Part shown: positions 22,864 to 34,311 of the stretch, one piece after another
How the letters are laid out: every line of letters starts with the position of its first letter
Position numbering within the stretch: the first letter of the stretch is position 1
Origin: Aquanectria penicillioides
Taxonomy: Eukaryota > Ascomycota > Sordariomycetes > Hypocreales > Nectriaceae
Length of the DNA stretch: 64,000 bases
Assembly (NCBI GenBank): GCA_003415625.1
Contig: PYIU01000009.1
Span: forward strand, 496,001 to 560,000
Direction: 5' to 3'
The notes under the pieces: generated by a model
Told to the model about the DNA's origin: nothing
Seen by the model: only the letters and a program-made list of their open reading frames with translations
Databases searched by the model: none
Translations under genes and position numbers: made by a program

Positions 22864-24850
22864 CTTCGAGGGCCGAGTGTCGAGTGCGCAAGTATGGTGA
22901 GTTGAGGTAAAGAAAACAAGAGGTTGGCGATGTTCGGCCAAGTGGCCTGCGATATCTTGGTGGCAGGCAAGTGTGGGTGTATGCGCCAAGATGTAGCTTC
23001 CAATTTTTAGTGTGTGCGTGTGTGCTGTTGCCGTTTTGGCGTAAAGTCCCAGCACGGCAGTTAGTGTCAGCCCGCCTCCTTCCTATCAGCGTGTTGCGTG
23101 TGTTTGTTAGAGGAAGCAACCCCGCCACAGTGCCCCCCACTGGTATCCATAGTACGGATAGGGAGCACCACTTACAAAATCCTACATTCATCTCTCATTA
23201 TTTCAATCCAGATCTTGGTTGTAAGCTTTCGGGCATACGCACACACTGCCTGTATACCCATAGGCTGTGATCTGACAAATTCTCACATTCAGCCCTAAGG
23301 CCGGTAGTCCACAGAGTAACCGAAGTCGCCTGGAAATGTTCACTCTTCAGTAGAGCAGATGTCTGCTATTCACGGATAAGTCCAAGACCGGCTGAAAGAA
23401 TTAAAGATATGATGCGTTTGACATATTAGTAGATGTAACAGTAGATGATTCCAAAATCAATCTGGAACCGCATTTAACAACCCCTAGTTTGGGCAGTATG
23501 CTGCAGTCGAAACATCCGCGTTCCTACATGACAGTAATTCGTGTAATAAGATTCTGTTTTTTTCAAGACATAACGACACACATCACACAGAATACATCTA
23601 CGGTAAGCAGACATATCTCATCTGCAAATGTTTCTCAACCAGAGATAATGCTTGTATAGGCAGGCTGCTCACCCCCAAGATATATGTGCTCACGGAGGGG
23701 TTTTAGGGTAAGCTGAAAGCCCAAGTAGACAGTGCGTTTCGGTGTTCGTTGACCAATAGCCTCACTCTATATTGAGAGTAACGTTCAACAGATTTCCAAC
23801 ATCACCATAACGCAGCATGGATCATGAACCGAACAAAACCGATAGATTGAACTCCGCTAAGCATAATTAGTTAGCAGAAAAAAGGGTTCAGTCTGACTAT
23901 TTAGCAAGAAACCATATCGGTGTGAATCTGTCAGACGTTGCGCTAAGATGTCTCAGGTGAAACTAACCAGAGGCTGCCTACATGTATGTCGGCAGCCAAA
24001 TCTACACGGGGCCGTTGATTAGCGCGAGGGCCAGCGAAACTGTTTCTTCGCAACGAGACGTAACTATCTCGGCGTTACCATGATCTACTTTCTCCATCGC
24101 CATACCAGTGTAATAGATGAAGGATATGCCAATCCAATACAAGCTGAGATGTGCACCATTCTTGGAAGCAAAGGCATTTTTAATCCAGGATGGGAATAAA
24201 GCTGGGACAGACATGGGAGGGCTCGTCTTATTGCTTGAATTCCTATGGAATGTGGTTATAATACATTTTTGAGGGGCTCATAGAGTCTTTTCGTATTTTG
24301 ATCATGATACTGGGCCTGCAGCAGGTGAACAACCTCTAAGCTCACATACAACCTGGTATGAAGCCGAGAGACAGAATGCTGAGTGGAAGAAATAGGCTAA
24401 TGATTAAACTAAGTACCTCACAAGTAACATCCCGATATTTTTTTTTGTAAATAATTGTGTCTCTGAAAGGGTTTCTCTCAAAGAGTTGATCCCATAGAAG
24501 CAGAAGTTCAAGTACAGGGTATGTAGTATGCACAGTGTGGATATTATGGGCAATGTAGTTTTATGCACAGTACCGATCGCCCGAGCCTCACTTGGAGCTT
24601 CTTTTTTTTTCCCTTGAAAAGTGTAGTAAACAAGGCTTGAGCTTCTTTCTCAACGCTCCACCTCAGCAAGTTCGGCCACGGTGACACGAAGGAAACCTCT
24701 CTCTCCTCCTGGAACCGGAAAACTGCCCATGGGTTAATTGATTGACACACTCTCTCGACCCCCGACAAACCCCCGGTGTCGCATTTCCCAATCGTTCGTA
24801 CTCCCACCCACCGCCAATCTACCGCCACTCGTTCTACCAGCCTCACCACC
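22864..24850. other. 2-kb divergent intergenic region, A+T-richer
   Basis: Shared upstream region of the chitinase (minus) and JIP5 (plus). From about 23300 to 24620 the sequence is visibly richer in A+T than the rest of the window and has many stops in all frames. No gene, inverted repeat or transposase motif was recognised. Confidence 0.6.
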
Positions 24851-26180
24851 ATGTTCGAGAACACCTGCACCCTTCCTCTCCAGGCGGACGTTTTCACTAC
24901 CGTCCTGCACCCCACGGAGCCTCTGCTCACCGTCGGTCTGTCTAGCGGCCATGTCGAAACGTTTCGATTGCCTCCTGGCAACTCCTCCGACGAGAGCGCC
25001 GACGGCGATACAAGTGTGCTGAGCGATGGGAAGAGCATGATTGATAGTGTTTGGCAGACGAGGCGACACAAGGGGAGCTGTCGATCTCTGGTTTACTCTC
25101 ACGATGGATCAGGTTTGTGTCTAAAAGTAGCATCCGTATTGCCCAGCATGCTCACTCTCATGACCAGCTATGTACTCTGCCGGAACCGACTCTCTTGTCA
25201 AGCACTTTGACCCGAACACCGGACGCGTGATCTCGAAATTCGGAATCCCTTCCACCACTACAATGCCCGATGCCCCGACCCTTCTCCACACCCTCAACCC
25301 CCAGAACCTCCTGCTTGCTACGGACTCCGGTGCCTTGCACATCGTCGACCTGCGAGATGGCGCTCCTGGAAAGAAGCCCGCGCAGACCCATTTCCCTCAT
25401 GCCGACTACGTCTCTTCCATCACTCCTCTGCCAGCCTCCAAGGAAAGTACCAGCGGATTTCCGAAACAATGGGTCAGCACTGGCGGAACGACGCTTGCCG
25501 TCACTGACGTCCGAAGGGGCGTTCTTGTGCGCAGCGAGGACCAGGAGGACGAATTGCTCACTTCATGCTTTGTCCCTGGAATGGGACCCAAGAAGAACCG
25601 CAACAATGGTGTCCTGGCGATTGGATCCGGTTCGGGCGTGTTGACTTTGTGGGACAAGGGCGCCTGGGACGATCAGCAGGAGCGAATCATCGTGGATGGC
25701 AACAAGAAGACTGGTGGTGAGAGCATTGACTCTATGGTTTTGATCCCTCAGGAAATGGGACTAGGAAAAAAAGTTGTGTGCGGTGTTGGTGATGGCAGCT
25801 TGAGAATTGTCGACCTGGTTCGCCGAGAAGTCGATGTATCTACCAACTTGCGACATGACCACATGGAGAGCGTGGTGTCCCTCGCATTTGATTCCGAGAA
25901 TCGTCTCATCAGTGCTGGAGGCAAGACCGTCAAGCTCTGGGAAGAATTGTCGGAACTACAGGGAGGCGACAGCGATGAGGATGAGGATGAAGACGAGGAT
26001 GATAGTGATGACGAGGGTAAGAGCGGTAAGCGTGCTGCAGAGAGCGATAGCGACAGCGGCAGTGACGACGAACGAGTGGAGGAGATGAAGCGACGAGCGA
26101 AGCGACGCAAGGAGGCCCAGAACAACAAGTTGGGGCCCATGGGCGCACATGGAGTCATGGGGTTTGAAGGGATGGACTGA
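24851..26180 (+). CDS. JIP5: WD40 ribosome-biogenesis protein JIP5 (WDR55 homologue)
   Basis: Two exons, 24851-25112 and 25168-26180 (GTTTGT donor, GACCAG acceptor), give 424 aa. The protein starts [20 protein letters not shown], typical of JIP5, and carries WD40-like blades ([14 protein letters not shown] type, [29 protein letters not shown]). After the propeller comes an acidic stretch ([18 protein letters not shown]), then basic KR-rich helices and a Gly/Met-rich end. Yeast Jip5 and human WDR55 are nucleolar proteins needed for rRNA maturation, so nucleolar action is expected. The acidic-then-basic tail fits nucleolar targeting. The start has a good context (ACCACCATG). No oddities; confident call. 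Confidence 0.93.
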
Positions 26181-27379
26181 GAATTGCCTTTGTTCTACTG
26201 AGGATATGAAAACCAGCAATGAAGGGCGGTCATTTTCGGAGACAAGATTTTGACGGAAGGTTTTGACGGAAGAAGGTGGCTGGCCCTGTGATACCCCGAG
26301 ATATCGGATATGGACGATTCTGCTATCGCGACAAAATATTCAAATAAAACATCCAGGTCACAGCAATTCAAACATGAGCTGGATACAAGCACATGCCAAG
26401 AGCATGTACCATGATGCCATTGTCATACTTGCACTTCATATTCGTGTACCTAGCGTGGTGATGGTGTTCATACACAGACACGTGTTCAAAGTGGACCAAC
26501 TCATGTAATGGTCACTTGTAAAATCGAGGTTCCTTTTCCCCCTCATTAAGCTTCGTAAAAAATGTTTCACCACTAAAACCTGACCGTTATGGCTACCATA
26601 CGATCTTGTGAATTGGCCAATGCCGTATACAAGAGCCTGCCGATTCTTCGTGGCCACTTTCGGGTTAGGCGTGCTGCCGGGTCGGTCTGTCTGTATCTAA
26701 CCTTTGGGCTGCAAAGTGGCCGATCTAAGCCGTGGGCGGAGAAGATTCGGTAGTGCTCTCGTCTGATATCACGTATCCTCAGCGGTAGCTAGTGTCGAGG
26801 TTGAATTCGTCGTGGACCGGTGACGTCCTCGTTGATGGTTATCCAGTAATCATCTTGTCTGTTAGGACAGGAAGCGGTGCTCCGGATCCAGGCAGATCTG
26901 CCATATCAACAGTCTCAACTTCTAAGCTGGAAAGGAGTTTGGGTCAGTGGGTGAGTAGACTAAGAAGGTAAGCAAGCGGCCTCTTGATAATGTCGGCTTA
27001 TATATCGGTTGAATAGAGCCTGCTTACCGTCGAATGATTCTTTAGATCTGGCAGCTGCCTGCCGATTAGATTTGTGCAGAATCGAGATACTCCTCAACTG
27101 CTGAGAGTGATCCTTGTGGCACTTCTAATAAAGGCTGGAACAGGAAGGCGCTAATGAACCTCCAAGGGGATTCCTGCATTCTTTGTACTCTCAACTGTTG
27201 AAGACACATTCTCGTTAGACTAGCACCATGGACAAATGGGTTCCCGGCAATGTCGGGGAAGAGGTTGGTGATGTGATTTGATCGATATGGGAAAGGAGAA
27301 GACGGGAAGAGACTCCACAGTGGATAACAAAGTAGTGAAGAAAGGGAATAATGGCGTTTGTGAAGCGAGAGGGATGTTG
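26181..27379. other. Convergent 3' flank of JIP5 and the alcohol dehydrogenase-like gene
   Basis: No supported gene. I looked on the minus strand for the missing C-terminal half of the neighbouring iron-alcohol dehydrogenase gene and did not recognise it. Confidence 0.55.
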
Positions 27380-28285
27380 TTAGACACCGGGCAGGTGGAT
27401 GAAGCTCCAGAGTGCGTTGGTATTCTTAGCTCGATGGCGTGACTCACTATGCTGAGCGATTGCAATTGCGGTGGTGTGGCTCGGGGTAGAGACAACCCAA
27501 GAAGAACTCATGGTCAAGTCCTCGTCGTAGATGATAACAACCGGCTTGGAGCTGGCGGCCTTGAAATCATGGGAACCTCGTTTCCCACGCCTCCGACAAT
27601 TCTTTTTCTCACCGACAGAGACACCAACGCCAGCACCGGCACTAGCACAGGAAGGCATCGCCATCATCAATTCACTTCCGCTGTAGGTGGTCGGGATGCA
27701 AATGTGCGGGATGCCCTTGCGAAGGCCTATCACCCGAGCTACTGCCACGGCCGAGCCTCCGCCAACGCTGATGACACAGTCTCGATTCGGGGCAACGCAA
27801 GCGATGGCGTCGTCGTTGATGTTGTGAGTGGGGAAGTGCTCAATGATGGACGGATCGAGGACGTAGACGTCGAGGTTGGGCATGTAGTCTTGGACCCGTT
27901 GAGCCAGGTCAGCTCGCGATGGGCTCGAGACAACGAGCGGCGCTGATAGATGGAGGCGACCTAATTCGGCGGGTAAACGGGCGAGAACGCCGTGGCCAAG
28001 GACGATGCGCGGGGAAGATGAAGCGTTGGTGTTGGTGTTGCGGTTGGACCTGGAGCTGCGGGCGCTCTTGACGGACAATGAACTTGATGCGTCTGATAAG
28101 GCCTTAGGTGGCTTGCTGAAATGATGGCTTGGTTTCTTGCCAATATCAACGGCAGCTGAGGTGCGGTTGGTGCTGTTGATACCATTGACGCCGTTGACAG
28201 TGCGACTGAGATTGGGCAGCAATTCACGCGATGCCCTCACGTCCACAGGCAGAAGCGGCTTGGCAGAGTTGGCAGGTCTCTTCAT
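27380..28285 (-). CDS. Shortened iron-type alcohol dehydrogenase / maleylacetate reductase-like protein
   Basis: A 301-aa single-exon frame. After a basic, Ser/Asn-rich N-terminal extension of about 85 residues, it shows the nucleotide-binding half of the Fe-ADH family: IVLGHGVLARLPAELGRL, the NAD(P) motif ISVGGGSAVAVARVIGLRKG, and PHICIPTTYSGSE. KPVVIIYDEDLTMSSS matches the strand before the helical domain. The expected C-terminal helical domain, which holds the metal-binding His residues, is absent; the frame ends about 35 residues later in WSFIHLPGV. An insertion rich in Ala, Gly and Lys/Arg (about 225-245) interrupts the usual loop. So either this is a non-catalytic short form, or the gene is broken or mis-assembled. 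A redox role should not be assumed. Confidence 0.65.
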   Translation of the reverse strand: MKRPANSAKPLLPVDVRASRELLPNLSRTVNGVNGINSTNRTSAAVDIGKKPSHHFSKPPKALSDASSSLSVKSARSSRSNRNTNTNASSSPRIVLGHGVLARLPAELGRLHLSAPLVVSSPSRADLAQRVQDYMPNLDVYVLDPSIIEHFPTHNINDDAIACVAPNRDCVISVGGGSAVAVARVIGLRKGIPHICIPTTYSGSELMMAMPSCASAGAGVGVSVGEKKNCRRRGKRGSHDFKAASSKPVVIIYDEDLTMSSSWVVSTPSHTTAIAIAQHSESRHRAKNTNALWSFIHLPGV

Positions 28286-29783
28286 GACTTCGGGGGACCC
28301 TTTTCACAACCGGAGAGAAGTTCGTTTACAGATGCAGGAGCAAGGCACGGAGATGTGGAGATGATCGATGGACGGGTCCATATGCAGTACCGGGGATCGA
28401 GGCTCAAGGCGGGGTGACGGGGGCGAGAATTTCCGGAGCTCACAAGTCAGAGGGATCCGGATATTGGAGGGTGAGGCCGCGAAAGGTTTCGCCACTTGGT
28501 GATCTTCACCCGTGCTTGCCTAAAAGTGCAACTACTAGCTTCGAATAAAAAGTAGATCCAAAGCGAATGAGCGGCCCGGGAAAACCAAGACACCGCCGAT
28601 GGCTGCTTTTCAGGGAAGCTATGATGGTGGTTGGTGGCGGCTGGAGGCCACGGGAACGGCGTAGTGGATAGCCGGAGCTCTGGCTCCGAGATGAACACAG
28701 CTGCGGTCATCATTGGTTCGGGTATTTTTTTCTGATCACAAAGAATTGAAGAACCCTTGAATTGGACCCTGTGGCTTGGCTTCGAACCATGTTCACCATC
28801 TCCACCTAGGAACAAGATGGTGCATGTATGACGGCGTTGGGGTGTGGCATGCGTCTGATTATACGCATAGGGCGAGGGTGAGAGAATAACGCAGGGCTTT
28901 TGCGGAGAGCCTACTGTACGTACTATTTGTAGGGTTCTCCTCCGAAATAAACAGGCAAAGAAGTAAGACACAGGAGCGGCACACCTGCACTGGGTAAAAC
29001 ATGTCAATCGGCTGTTGAGGTCACCAGGTGATATACATGGGTGCGGTACCATCCATAGTATTGTACAGTACAGCTCACCTCCATGCTGACATGCCTACTA
29101 GGTACCTAGTATATGAACAGGCTGTTGGACAAAATAATGGGCCTAGAACCATTTTAGGCCATGCAAAACCATTTGCATGGCGCTAAAAGGCTTCCTGAAT
29201 TATCTTGTCCTCCCACACAGTGACCTCAGAACCTACTCGCCCGCGTAGGTAGGTAGGCGCCCAGGTACCTAGGTAAATACAAGCCCGCATATCTAGGTAT
29301 TGTGCTAGGTACCTGGGCATGGTCAAGCTTTTCATATCTCGCTCGACACCCCAGATTCCCCAGTAGGGCCAGCAGGGGGCGCCTCCCTCGATTATCATGG
29401 AGCCCGAAACACTCACACACACTTAAACCCCATTAGGAAGGTCTACCACCACAGAAATTCCACGATACTAACATCAACTTCATCCACAGTGTTCGGGTTT
29501 GGGGGAGAGATTTGGGTTAGGGACAGGATCAGCCGTTGGAGTCTGTCTTCTATTGAGGATGGGCCCACAATCGTGTGTGCATTTCTCATTTTTGAGCGTG
29601 CATGTTTCGGGCTCCGATTATTCCAATCTTAGCTGCTTTATCAAGCAGGCCGGGGAGAAAGAAATTAGATTGTATGCCCACGGACAATCAAAATGTCGCC
29701 AAGCAGGAAAAGGGTTGTTCATCTGTCTGCATGTCGCAAATCGAGCATTCTATTATTCATATCCATGATTCAACGTTAGCAAC

Positions 29784-29812
29784 TGTGTGTGTGTGCGCGT
29801 GCGTGCGCGCGT
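29784..29812. repeat. TG/CG alternating purine-pyrimidine run
   Basis: An alternating TG/CG stretch of about 29 bases, a sequence type able to adopt left-handed DNA. Intergenic. Confidence 0.75.
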
Positions 29813-30196
29813 ATGCTTGCAGGTGCGTGTGAGTGTGTGACTTGCTGCCTTTCTTGTCCAGCGTCGCATGCAGGATTATCGATAAGATGCCGGTCTGGGG
29901 GGTTGGAATCATCGTTCCATGTGAAGTGCATTTGAATTTCCAAGCCGCACTGCGCATACCGGACATTGACAGCCATATCGGCCGTAACACACCGGTAGGG
30001 ATCCCCCTGTTCCTTCCATTCGCCCGCACTCGTACATAGTTGGCTACCATTGTGATTGTGGATTGGGTTGCTTATCTCCAACTCATCCTTTATCTCGAAC
30101 TAGATTTTCCCGTGGCGTTACCTAATGCCACAAGCTTGGTAGTCGGCCGTTCTTGTCGGAGAAATGCACGTCCCCCCAAATAGGTTGATGCCTGTT

Positions 30197-30224
30197 TAGG
30201 TAGGTAGGTAGGTAGGTAGGTAGG
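30197..30224. repeat. (TAGG)7 tetranucleotide repeat
   Basis: Seven perfect TAGG units. Related GGTAGGTA and TACCTAGG words recur at 7340-7475 and 29095-29310. The unit is one G short of the usual TTAGGG fungal telomere repeat and lies far from any sign of a chromosome end. Confidence 0.9.
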
Positions 30225-31712
30225 AATGTGAGAGCTCCTCCCGCAGAACCCAACAGCTGCGACAGCACTGTCGATCCGGGGAAGTCGCGATGGAGGCAGG
30301 TGCAGCCACAGTGGTTCCGGCTACAGCTTCCCAAACCTGGACAATCATTATAGGTATATCAAATAAGGAGGGATGTGCATTCTATCGTATGTAGCAAGGC
30401 AGGTAGCTTTGAATCTAGACAGCAACTATGCCCGTTAGTTGATACTACGACTCACGTGAAGGCTGCAATTCTTCTGTTCTCTGCCACCTCTTCTCTTCCA
30501 GTCCGAATGTGTCCAGGAGCATCATCTTTGCCGCCACCACCAACTATTACGTTGTCAGATGAGAAAATTTTCAAAGCCCAACTCCCCATGCCCGACTATC
30601 GGACCTCATCTCTCGTCGTCGGCTCCGTTCTCCGCATTCCGCTTCGTCATTGTAGTGTTCAAGATACCAAGCAAAAAGGAAATGAAAACCAAGGCATTCG
30701 TCGAGGCCGATGCGATGGCCGTCGGCGCCCATAGATTCTCCAAGTACATGGCTGCATCACGCCGTCATCCGACGGCTCGTAACCTTCTCTAGAGATATTG
30801 CGACCGGACACGGCCGATGCCCGACAACCACACTGTCCACCCACACCTTGGGCTCCAAGCGTCTGTGTGTCTCACTTTGACATGTATGCTATCCCAAGAG
30901 AGAGTCGAATGTCTATACCCGATGCAAGGATCGCCAGCAGCAACGTGCGTCGGAAATCCGTATCTCAAGAGCCAAGAAAGCCCGGCGACAGCGTTTAGGG
31001 CCCAGAGATAAAGAGAAGCAACTTGGATGGACCACGAACCATTGGGTTGGCGCCACAATCCCCGCCTCATCCGCAAGCCCAGGATCTAGTGTGGCCCTGG
31101 TACTCAGCTTCGTGCGCGCCTTGAACCCTTCGCAGACGTCAGGACACTCGACCTCGTAGGTCGCCAAATGTGGTTGCGTCTTCACCTGCAGTTGGCCAAC
31201 CTCCATCCGTCGCTCATCCCCACCACTTCACCACCACTAGCTCCAGCCTCAACGCTAGGAACGCACCCGCATCGGTGGTGGCGACTTGCGATGAAGGGAC
31301 GGCGTCCTCCAGAAGCTCCAACCCCAGCTTCCACAACCCTCCTTGAACCGAATCGCCTTGTTCCAATTGGCGAGGGGCCACCAAGAACCCTTCCCCACGC
31401 AGACCGTGGCCTCGTCCCCTGTTCGACCCCAGCTTTGATAACGGACAGCTTGATTACATACAGATCGGAACCGCCAGAACACCACAAACCTTCGTCCGGG
31501 AGCGCCCATTGCCCTCCTTCGCGCTTGTCCAGTCGTTGTACATCGTTCTCACCCAAGCTGACCCAGCCATGCCCAGTCATGTCAAGTGCCACAAGTCGTT
31601 CGATGTCACTCCCAGGCCGATCATGGCCCCTCCATCGCGTGCGGGACCCGCATCGCCCACTCACGCCTTTGATCCTGGCCACTCACCTTGCCCAGCCCAG
31701 GTGTGGAATCGC

Positions 31713-31762
31713 TGATAAGCTATCTCTCACTCTTTGAACCAAACCATCGGCTCAGAACTATC
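31713..31762. promoter_or_regulatory. GATA-factor (AreA/NIT2-type) site cluster
   Basis: Three HGATAR motifs: TGATAA at 31713, AGATAG on the minus strand at 31720-31725, and TGATAG on the minus strand at 31757-31762. A fourth (minus-strand AGATAG) lies at 32014-32019. In Aspergillus nidulans the purine permease genes need the nitrogen GATA activator AreA, so these sites, 60-365 bp upstream of the permease ATG, are plausible nitrogen-control elements. Single GATA sites are common by chance; the pairing and location are what matter. Confidence 0.5.
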
Positions 31763-31801
31763 AGCTCCAGTTGCTGGCCGCCGGCGCCATTACCACGCGA
31801 C

Positions 31802-31815
31802 TCGGCCCCATCCGA
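31802..31815. promoter_or_regulatory. Candidate UaY-type binding site upstream of the purine permease
   Basis: The palindrome TCGG-N6-CCGA (spacer CCCCAT) is exactly the consensus described for UaY, the Zn2Cys6 activator of purine use in Aspergillus nidulans. It lies 262 bp upstream of the permease ATG at 32077, just downstream of the GATA cluster. Eight fixed bases would occur about once by chance in 64 kb, so its position before the one purine transporter in the window is informative. Binding is inferred, not shown. Confidence 0.6.
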
Positions 31816-32076
31816 TATGCATCGTCGCTCAGAGTTTCATTGCGACTCCAAATGTCAAAATTAGTATTTTAATCCTCCGTATCCTTCCATCTCTAAATTC
31901 AATTTAACTGCATCTTCACTCATGGTCCTGGGCCTTTTCTTCCAACGCCCTTGTCTCGTGCTACACCATAAGCGATCATCACCGCACCCCTGACCAGCGT
32001 GCTCATTCTTCCACTATCTTATACTTCAGCATCGCATTCCCTCAGACCACTTTGATTTTCGCGCTCAACCACAACA

Positions 32077-33902
32077 ATGGATGAGGATCAGGGTCCCCGA
32101 GAAATTGTGCCCCCCGAGGCACCCAAAAAGACCTTTGCCCAGCGCCTCAATGGTGTCAAGAAGGCCTTCACGACCCGGGAGGGTCTAATTGGCGACTACG
32201 ACTATGCCTTTCTCTTCCGCCCCAACCTTCCATTCATGAAGAAGTCGACCCAGGCCAGCCCTTTCTTCGGTCTCAATGACAAGATGCCCGTGTTTTTAGC
32301 CTTGCTTTTGGGTTTCCAGCACGCCCTGGCTATGCTGGCTGGTATCATCACTCCTCCCATGATTCTTAGCAGCTCTGCCAATCTGCTTCCCGAGCAGCAA
32401 CAGTACCTTGTATCGACAGCCCTGATTGTTTCTGGAGTCTTTTCTACCATTCAAATCACTCGCTTCAGGATCTGGGGCACGAAGTAAGTTCTAGATGGTC
32501 AATTGAGTAACCCGGATTGTCCAATTTTAACACACCGACCAGGTACTACATTGGAACCGGCCTTCTTTCAGTCGTGGGTATCTCCTTCAGCACTATCCCA
32601 GTTGCGCAAGGTGCCTTGACCCAGATGTACGCCAATGGATACTGCCCTACCGATAGCAGCGGCACGAAGTTGCCCTGTCCCAAGGGTTATGGTGCCATCA
32701 TCGGAACAGCTGCAGTCTGTTCCCTCTTCGAAATCCTCATCTCCTTCGTTCCCGCCAGGATCCTTCTCCGAATTCTGCCTCCGATTGTCACCGGCCCCAC
32801 CGTCATGCTCATCGGTATCAAGCTGATCAAGTCTGGTTTCCAGAACTGGATGGGTGGCAGTGGATCATGCGCCACGGCTACCACTGGTCTCTACGCTCTG
32901 TGCCCAACCATCAAGGCCCCTCATCCTCTGCCCTGGGGCTCCGCTGAGTTTTTTGGTCTCGGTTTCTCCGTGTTCCTAGCCACCATCTTGTGCGAGAGAT
33001 ACGGATCTCCCATCATGAAGTCCACTTCGGTCGTCGTTGGCCTCTTGGTGGGTTGCATCATCGCCGCCGCCTGTGGCTACTTTGACCGCTCCGGCATCAC
33101 TTCCGCTCCTGTCGCCTCCTTTGCCTGGGTCCATACCTTCCCCCTCAGTGTCTATGGTCCACTGGTACTGCCGATGATAGCAGTGTTTTTGATTGTCGCT
33201 ACTGAGGCTATTGGTGATATCACAGCTACCTGCGATGTGTCCCGCCTGGAGGTTACCGGTGAGATTTACGAGTCCCGAATCCAGGGAGGTATCCTCTCTG
33301 ATGCCCTTGCCGGTTGCTTCGGTGCCCTGATGACCATGACACCCGCCAGTGTCTTTGCTCAGAACAACGGAGTTATCGTCCTCACCCGCTGTGCGAACCG
33401 AAGGGCTGGTCTCGCCGCTGCCATGTTCCTTCTGGTCATGGGAATCTTCGCCAAATTCGCCGCTGCCCTCATCGCTATCCCTTCGGCGGTTCTCGGTGGT
33501 ATGACCACATTCCTTTTCAGTGCTGTCGCCGTGTCTGGCCTGTCCATCATCACCCGCGGTGTGCCCTTCACTCGTCGCAATCGATTCATCCTGACTGCCG
33601 GTTTTGCTCTCGGATACGGTGCCACTCTTGTGCCCACCTACTTTGACAAGGTCTTCACCTACAAGGGTGACAACAAGTCTCTCACCGGTTTCTACAATGC
33701 CATCATCCTCGTTATGGAGACCAGCTTCGCAGTTACCGCCGTGGTTAACATGATCCTCAACCTGACACTGCCCGAGGAGATGGAGGACGATATCGACGCC
33801 GCTCGATCCGAGACAAATGTTGCGATTCACGACACCACTCAAGATGCCCCCGCTGCCGGTTCCAGCAGGGACCAGAGCCTCGAGCAGCAGAAGCAAGGTT
33901 AA
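32077..33902 (+). CDS. uapC: UapA/UapC-type uric acid-xanthine (purine) permease
   Basis: A plasma-membrane nucleobase/H+ symporter of the NAT (NCS2) family, taking up uric acid, xanthine or related purines as nitrogen sources. Two exons, 32077-32483 and 32543-33902 (GTAAGT donor, GACCAG acceptor), give 588 aa, close to A. nidulans UapA and UapC. Diagnostic motifs are present: GFQHALAMLAG with Gln81-His82, ATEAIGDITATCD with Glu357, and the NAT signature AQNNGVIVLTRCANR with Gln409. These correspond to UapA Q85-H86, E356 and Q408. About 12-14 hydrophobic segments are visible. The hydrophilic C-tail carries an acidic LPEEMEDDIDAA stretch, the kind used for endocytic turnover. A UaY-like site and GATA motifs lie upstream, consistent with purine induction and nitrogen control. 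UapA versus UapC specificity cannot be read from the sequence. Confidence 0.93.
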
Positions 33903-34311
33903 AGGATTGCATGGTTTTGTTTAAAAGTTGGAATTCAGTGTGTTTTCATTTTACGGATTGATGAATGAAGGCGTTGGGAGGACTGGGGTACTACTCATGT
34001 TGATTTCTGAGAAGCATTATGCATACTACAGGTTAATTATTGCTTGGCTCATGAGGGTCGAGTGTAAATCCAGACGATTTGTACGTCAACAATTGAAGAT
34101 ACCCCTTGGTAAAAAAAACTCCTTATTTTTACATACATATGGCCTTTGCCCCGAGTGAATATTGTCCAACTCCTTGACTTACAACGGCAGATTGCCAACA
34201 TTATAATAACTACCACAAACTCCATGCTCCGTCCGTTCCATCACAACTAGTACTTTAACCGAATGTCGTTGGTATCATTGTTCCTTCTCCCATGTACAGA
34301 TATATATATAC
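33903..34311. other. Convergent 3' flank
   Basis: About 400 bp between two converging genes. No gene seen. Confidence 0.7.

Larger units (their letters stand above)
28286..32076. other. 3.8-kb intergenic region
   Basis: No recognisable gene in either strand. It contains TACCTAGGTA-type motifs around 29095-29310, a TG/CG alternating run near 29784-29812, a (TAGG)7 tract at 30197-30224 and, at the right end, the promoter of the purine permease with a candidate UaY site and GATA motifs. Confidence 0.6.

Noticed and set aside
24002..24214. 70-codon minus-strand frame in the A+T-rich island
   Set aside because: No similarity or splice signals, and the surrounding DNA is full of stops. It is too short to support.
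27220..27495. Downstream minus-strand frame as the missing half of the alcohol dehydrogenase
   Set aside because: It overlaps the end of the gene in another frame and lacks the His-containing motifs expected of the Fe-ADH helical domain.
30197..30224. (TAGG)7 as an interstitial telomere
   Set aside because: The unit is TAGG rather than TTAGGG, the tract is only 28 bp, and genes continue on both sides.
31168..31737. Overlapping plus (189 aa) and minus (166 aa) frames upstream of the permease
   Set aside because: Both are low-complexity, overlap each other and show no motif or splice context. The region is better read as promoter DNA.
32976..33896. A 306-codon minus-strand frame inside the purine permease
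   Set aside because: It is antisense to a transporter with full NAT signature; the product is Gly/His/Asp-rich with no fold.
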